This document shows positions 61,104-64,000 of a DNA stretch of 64,000 bases, piece after piece. The notes beneath the pieces were generated by a model. It searched no databases. It was not told the DNA's origin and saw nothing but the letters and a program-made list of their open reading frames with translations. Source of the DNA: Bacillus solimangrovi (GTDB lineage Bacteria > Bacillota > Bacilli > Bacillales > Bacillaceae_N); the NCBI RefSeq assembly GCF_001742425.1, contig NZ_MJEH01000009.1, positions 1-64,000 on the forward strand, given 5' to 3'. Position 1 is the first letter of the stretch. The number at the start of each line of letters is the position of its first letter. The translations under genes and the position numbers were made by a program.

Positions 61104-61841
61104 TTATCTCTTAATAAAAACTTGTGTCCAGTAACTACTCATCTTCTCATCCTTCGAATATCCAACACCAATGTGTGTTACTTCTGGGTTTAAGATGTTA
61201 GTGCGGAACCTTTCATTTTTCATCCAATTTGTTACTGCCGCATCAGGTGAACTCTGACCTGCTGAAATATTTTCAGCTGCTCCAGTATAACGAACTCCAA
61301 AATCAGTTAACATCTGAAATATTGTTCCATACGTTGGTGACGTATGTGACAAATAATCTTTACTTGCCATATCATCTGATTTGGCTTGAGCTACTTCGGA
61401 TAATTGGGGATCAGCTTTCAATGGTGTTAGTCCTCTTCGTGTACGTTCTCTATTTGTTAAACTAATAATCCGCCCCATGTAGTTATTCATCGTTGCGTTT
61501 TGCGTAGTATGTGTCACTCTTCTTGTTGTTTGCTCACGTTCTCGTGTTTGCAATTGATCCGTTGACATGTGTTGTAAGCGGTCTGTTTGTATTCCTTGTC
61601 TATTCCGATCGGAAACTTGATATTGATTACTTTGTCCATCGTATCGTTTTGTATCATAACCAACATCAAACAGCCTATACTGCCCATCACCTCTTGTTTG
61701 GACAGTATTATTTGTACTGAATTGTTCATAAGTAACTGGACTAGGTACCATCGATTGCTGCTGATTTGTATTACAGCCAGCTAACAAGCTCAACATAACT
61801 ACAGCAGATGTTGATATAAGAAAGAACGGTTTCTTCAACAT
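61104..61841 (-). CDS. CAP-domain (SCP/PR1-like, YkwD-type) lipoprotein
   Basis: A 245-residue lipoprotein. The signal peptide ends in a lipobox (LSLLAGC, Cys about residue 23). A Gln/Thr-rich linker follows (residues about 25-115), then a CAP domain: ISLTNRERTRRGLTPLKADPQLSEVAQAKSDDMASKDYLSHTSP (with the conserved Glu and His) and the AAENISAGQSSPDAAVTNWMKNERFRTNILNP core, ending YSKDEKMSSYWTQVF. Many spore-formers carry such extracellular CAP proteins (YkwD, YlbC). I chose the ATG at 61841 (MLKKP) because GAGGGTG lies six bases before it, whereas the first ATG at 61850 is adjacent to the site. Function of CAP domains in bacteria is unclear. Confidence 0.88.
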   Translation of the reverse strand: MLKKPFFLISTSAVVMLSLLAGCNTNQQQSMVPSPVTYEQFSTNNTVQTRGDGQYRLFDVGYDTKRYDGQSNQYQVSDRNRQGIQTDRLQHMSTDQLQTREREQTTRRVTHTTQNATMNNYMGRIISLTNRERTRRGLTPLKADPQLSEVAQAKSDDMASKDYLSHTSPTYGTIFQMLTDFGVRYTGAAENISAGQSSPDAAVTNWMKNERFRTNILNPEVTHIGVGYSKDEKMSSYWTQVFIKR

Positions 61842-62037
61842 GAACATCACCCTCGTTTAATAAGTTAAATTCTTATTTTACTATTTGTTGTCGATCACAT
61901 AACAATACGAGGGGATTGTTTGTACTTTAACCAATTTACACCATTCATTGAATCATTCATATTTGGCAAACTATATGTACAACACGAGTGTCATGACGTT
62001 TTGATGGAATTGATTATAATAATTCTGAAGCTCTCGT

Positions 62038-62667
62038 TTACTTATGTATAATTCGATCACTGATTTTATTAATAATACTTTTATAATATGTAAGCTCATG
62101 TGGAACAAACTGCTCCTTATTGATTCGATCATCAACATTGATTCTTTTTCCATTGATGTCTATTTCATAACCTTGAACCTTGACGAAGTCTTGCTTACCT
62201 AACCAAAGGTTACAAAAATCTTCAAACATAATTCGTACGATTCCTGATACTTCGTCTTCTTGTAATGTAAAGTCGTCTAAGTCAAGTTCGCTCTCATATA
62301 GAAAAACATTTGCAAGCTCTTTATCGATAAAATCTGCTCTCATTACTGAATAATCAATTACCCCTAACGAAATAAGTTCATCGAAGCTAATTGAAATGCC
62401 AATTTCCTCTTCTATCTCTCGTACTCCATCATGAATCGTTTCATGTGCTAACAGATGTCCTGCTGCTGTAATATCTAGCAGGTTGGGATAATCCTTTTTG
62501 TTTGCACTTCGCTTTTGAAGAAAAATGTAATAAACACCTTCTATCTTACTTACAAACCAGCAATGGATCGCTTCATGCCAATAGCCTTTCTCATGTACTT
62601 CTTTTCTTGTCGCAACACCAATTGGGTTTCTGTTATCGTCATAGATTTTCAATTTTTCAGTATCCAT
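62038..62667 (-). CDS. Nudix hydrolase (IDI/YfcD-like)
   Basis: A 209-residue protein with the Nudix box in the form GHLLAHETIHDGVREIEEEIGI (about residues 70-91), one residue shorter than the canonical 23, as in the isopentenyl-diphosphate-isomerase-like subgroup where AAGH replaces the usual GG. VATRKEVHEKGYWHEAIHCWFVS and FLQKRSANKKDYPNLLDITAAGHLL are typical of this subgroup. The substrate (a nucleoside or isoprenoid diphosphate) is unknown. The ATG at 62667 is preceded by GAGGTGAATG. Monocistronic. Confidence 0.85.
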   Translation of the reverse strand: MDTEKLKIYDDNRNPIGVATRKEVHEKGYWHEAIHCWFVSKIEGVYYIFLQKRSANKKDYPNLLDITAAGHLLAHETIHDGVREIEEEIGISISFDELISLGVIDYSVMRADFIDKELANVFLYESELDLDDFTLQEDEVSGIVRIMFEDFCNLWLGKQDFVKVQGYEIDINGKRINVDDRINKEQFVPHELTYYKSIINKISDRIIHK

Positions 62668-62728
62668 TCAATCATTCACCTCTAAATTTATTTTCAATGA
62701 TTATCGTTTAATTTAGATTCTCGCCTAT

Positions 62729-62756
62729 ACCAAATGTGGGGCAACAACATAACGTA
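62729..62756 (+). promoter_or_regulatory. SigK-type promoter of first YjcZ gene
   Basis: AC (62729-62730), 17 bases, CATAACGTA (62748-62756); an exact match to AC-N17-CATA-N3-TA. Confidence 0.75.
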
Positions 62757-62803
62757 TTGAAGGAGAAGCAGTTCTCCATTATTACTTCAAGGGGGTGACG
62801 TGA

Positions 62804-62935
62804 ATGTTCGGTTGCTGTGGATATGAAGAGCCTATGGGATACGGTGGTTATGATCGAGGATACGGAAGTGCTTTTACTTTAATCGTCGTGTTGTTTATCT
62901 TATTAATCATTGTTGGAGCAGTATGCTTCTGCTAA
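62804..62935 (+). CDS. YjcZ-family sporulation protein, copy 1
   Basis: A 43-residue protein with Cys-rich start (FGCCGYEEP), Gly/Tyr stretch ([12 protein letters not shown]) and a hydrophobic helix ([22 protein letters not shown]) ending CFC. This is the YjcZ family of small sporulation proteins found throughout Bacillus. The ATG at 62804 has AAGGGGGTGACG upstream and a conserved leader hairpin (GGAGAA / TTCTCC). SigK-type promoter upstream indicates mother-cell expression late in sporulation. Duplicated at 63325. Confidence 0.9.
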   Translation: MFGCCGYEEPMGYGGYDRGYGSAFTLIVVLFILLIIVGAVCFC

Positions 62936-63056
62936 GTGACTAAACTTAGTTGAGGGGCATTCTTTCATCACCCTTAATAACTAAACTATTAATTAATGGT
63001 GCTGTTTAAACGATTTTAGCGGAGCTTTTGCACCAGAAACACGTATTTAATATCAG

Positions 63057-63090
63057 TAAAAGTGTCTACCTTTTGGTAGGCACTTTTTAA
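63057..63090 (+). terminator. Terminator of YjcZ copy 1
   Basis: AAAGTGTCTACC-TTTT-GGTAGGCACTTTTT. A decayed copy of the same hairpin lies at 63635-63663 after copy 2, showing that the duplicated unit includes the terminator. Confidence 0.85.
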
Positions 63091-63249
63091 ATGTGTCTTT
63101 TATATTGTAACATATTGGAATCATTTAGAGTTCGTTCAATACTCCATTCACTGGTGGGATAATTGAACCTCTTACTAATGGAAGATACACATAATACCTA
63201 CGATGAAAAAGTTTATCAGCGATCTTTTCAAATTTAGATACCTGCCTAC

Positions 63250-63277
63250 ACCATATTATCTGAGCAAACATAACGTA
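63250..63277 (+). promoter_or_regulatory. SigK-type promoter of second YjcZ gene
   Basis: AC (63250-63251), 17 bases, CATAACGTA (63269-63277), identical in -10 to that of copy 1. Confidence 0.75.
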
Positions 63278-63324
63278 TTAAAGGAGAAGCAGTTCTCCAT
63301 TATTACTTCAAGGGGGTGACGTGA

Positions 63325-63465
63325 ATGTTCGGTTGCTGTGGTACTCGAGGTTATGAAGAGCCTATGGGATATGGTGGTTACGAACGCGGATTTGCAAGTA
63401 GTTTTGCATTAATCGTCGTGTTATTTATCCTATTAATCATCGTTGGAGCAGTATGCTTCTGCTAA
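63325..63465 (+). CDS. YjcZ-family sporulation protein, copy 2
   Basis: A 46-residue paralogue of copy 1 ([21 protein letters not shown], then the same membrane helix and CFC end), with three extra residues after FGCCG. The leader from the promoter to the start codon is almost identical to that of copy 1, including the hairpin GGAGAA / TTCTCC and the AAGGGGGTGACG site. It arose by a tandem duplication of about 520 bp. A hairpin CTATCCGTGAA / TTCACGGATAG follows at 63478-63514. Confidence 0.9.
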   Translation: MFGCCGTRGYEEPMGYGGYERGFASSFALIVVLFILLIIVGAVCFC

Positions 63466-63798
63466 TATCATCAGTTGTCTATCCGTGAAGCTTCCTCATG
63501 TTATTCACGGATAGTTGATTGAACAAATTTACTTGTGTAACACGAAATACAACGTCTTCTACCACTAATACTTTGTTAACCACTTTTATAAAGAGTAATA
63601 GTAACAGTTAATATTAAGATATAAGTTTAACGGCATGTGTCTATCTTTTGGTAGGCACTTTCCTATCTATTCAATTAAATCTATTTTGAAGAAACATGTT
63701 ATAAGTGACCATTTTTCGTCATTTCGTACCAATCGAAAGCGATTATGAATATGTATATTCTAATAGCAAGATCTTGTAATGAAAGGACGAGAATAGAC
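63466..63798. other. Intergenic region with degraded terminator duplicate
   Basis: Contains the hairpin at 63478-63514, the decayed duplicate terminator at 63635-63663 and leader DNA of the GDSL gene. No additional gene is evident. Confidence 0.55.
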
Positions 63799-64000
63799 GT
63801 GTCACTATATTATGTTGCTCTTGGTGATTCTCTTACTGTTGGTGTTGGAACGACTCTTTTCACACCTGGTTTCGTATATCGATATGCCAACAAATCAGAA
63901 CGACATGTTCAAGAAGCGATTTTTTATCAAACATGCGCAGAAACTGGTGCTACATCCAAAGAAATCTTAGATAGCTTGAATTATAGAAGTGTCCAAAGAA
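63799..64000 (+). CDS. GDSL/SGNH-type hydrolase, N-terminal fragment (runs off right edge)
   Basis: The frame opens with a GTG at 63799 and continues to the window end without a stop, giving 67 residues. YYVALGDSLTVGVGT is the block I GDSL motif with the nucleophile Ser, typical of bacterial SGNH esterases/lipases. AAAGGACGAG lies upstream of the GTG. The rest of the gene lies outside the window, so length and the remaining blocks cannot be checked. Confidence 0.8.
   Translation, partial: MSLYYVALGDSLTVGVGTTLFTPGFVYRYANKSERHVQEAIFYQTCAETGATSKEILDSLNYRSVQR

Overview
The window is AT-rich DNA from a spore-forming member of the Bacillaceae. The evidence is strong AAGGAGG-type ribosome binding sites, frequent TTG/GTG starts, two YjcZ-type sporulation micro-proteins with textbook SigK-like promoters, two ECF sigma/DUF4179 pairs and an HxlR/PadR/TetR/LysR regulator repertoire. 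I cannot name the species. No rRNA, tRNA, CRISPR array, complete insertion sequence or replication origin was seen. Both window edges cut genes: a membrane protein on the left and a GDSL hydrolase on the right.

Layout. 1-9.9 kb: small metabolic and transport genes (MFS plus AraC, DUF2157 plus GDYXXLXY, selO, PAP2/vanadium haloperoxidase, secreted EEP-family phosphodiesterase, tautomerase, a two-gene small-membrane-protein unit). 10.3-14.1 kb: first cluster of right-handed beta-helix (NosD/PbH1-like) proteins with a 102-residue helical partner. 14.2-20.1 kb: GNAT acetyltransferase, class A beta-lactamase-like protein, a decayed esterase split by a 173-bp MITE, a 29-codon fossil of a beta-helix gene, EamA transporter, PhzF and LysR. 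20.5-26.6 kb: a Cys-rich small protein, an ECF/anti-sigma pair, a secreted Vps62-type protein with an inserted propeller-like repeat array, and an MFS exporter. 26.9-48.3 kb: three giant paralogous exotoxin-like genes (about 1650-1685 residues) of the anthrax protective antigen/binary-toxin B family, interleaved with nitroreductase/HxlR, Dps and esterase genes and followed by a TetR gene. 48.3-50.4 kb: PadR-ChrA-TPR operon. 50.7-60.6 kb: second beta-helix cluster, second ECF/anti-sigma pair, DJ-1, an alpha/beta hydrolase and a nitroreductase. 61-64 kb: CAP-domain lipoprotein, Nudix hydrolase, duplicated YjcZ genes and the GDSL fragment.

Two systems stand out. (i) The protective-antigen-like trio. 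Each protein has a signal peptide, a PA14 domain, a Glu-rich minisatellite where PA has its furin loop, a Ca-binding/pore domain, about five betagamma-crystallin-like motifs and a repeated C-terminal module. No catalytic A subunit is adjacent. Near-palindromic sites (TTAGTTAGT-N4-ACTAACTAA type) lie upstream of all three genes, and a TetR gene sits beside the third, so I infer one co-regulated toxin regulon. (ii) A dispersed family of six beta-helix proteins plus two fossils. Each full member ends in a conserved Cys, several have mother-cell-type promoters (AC-N16/17-CATACATA), and they are linked to two copies of a helical protein that also ends in Cys. I infer a spore-surface protein set; this is not shown by the sequence alone.

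The shared promoter type connects the beta-helix genes and the YjcZ genes to late sporulation. Terminator hairpins separate most convergent units. Gene decay and mobile debris concentrate at 15.8-18.1 kb.
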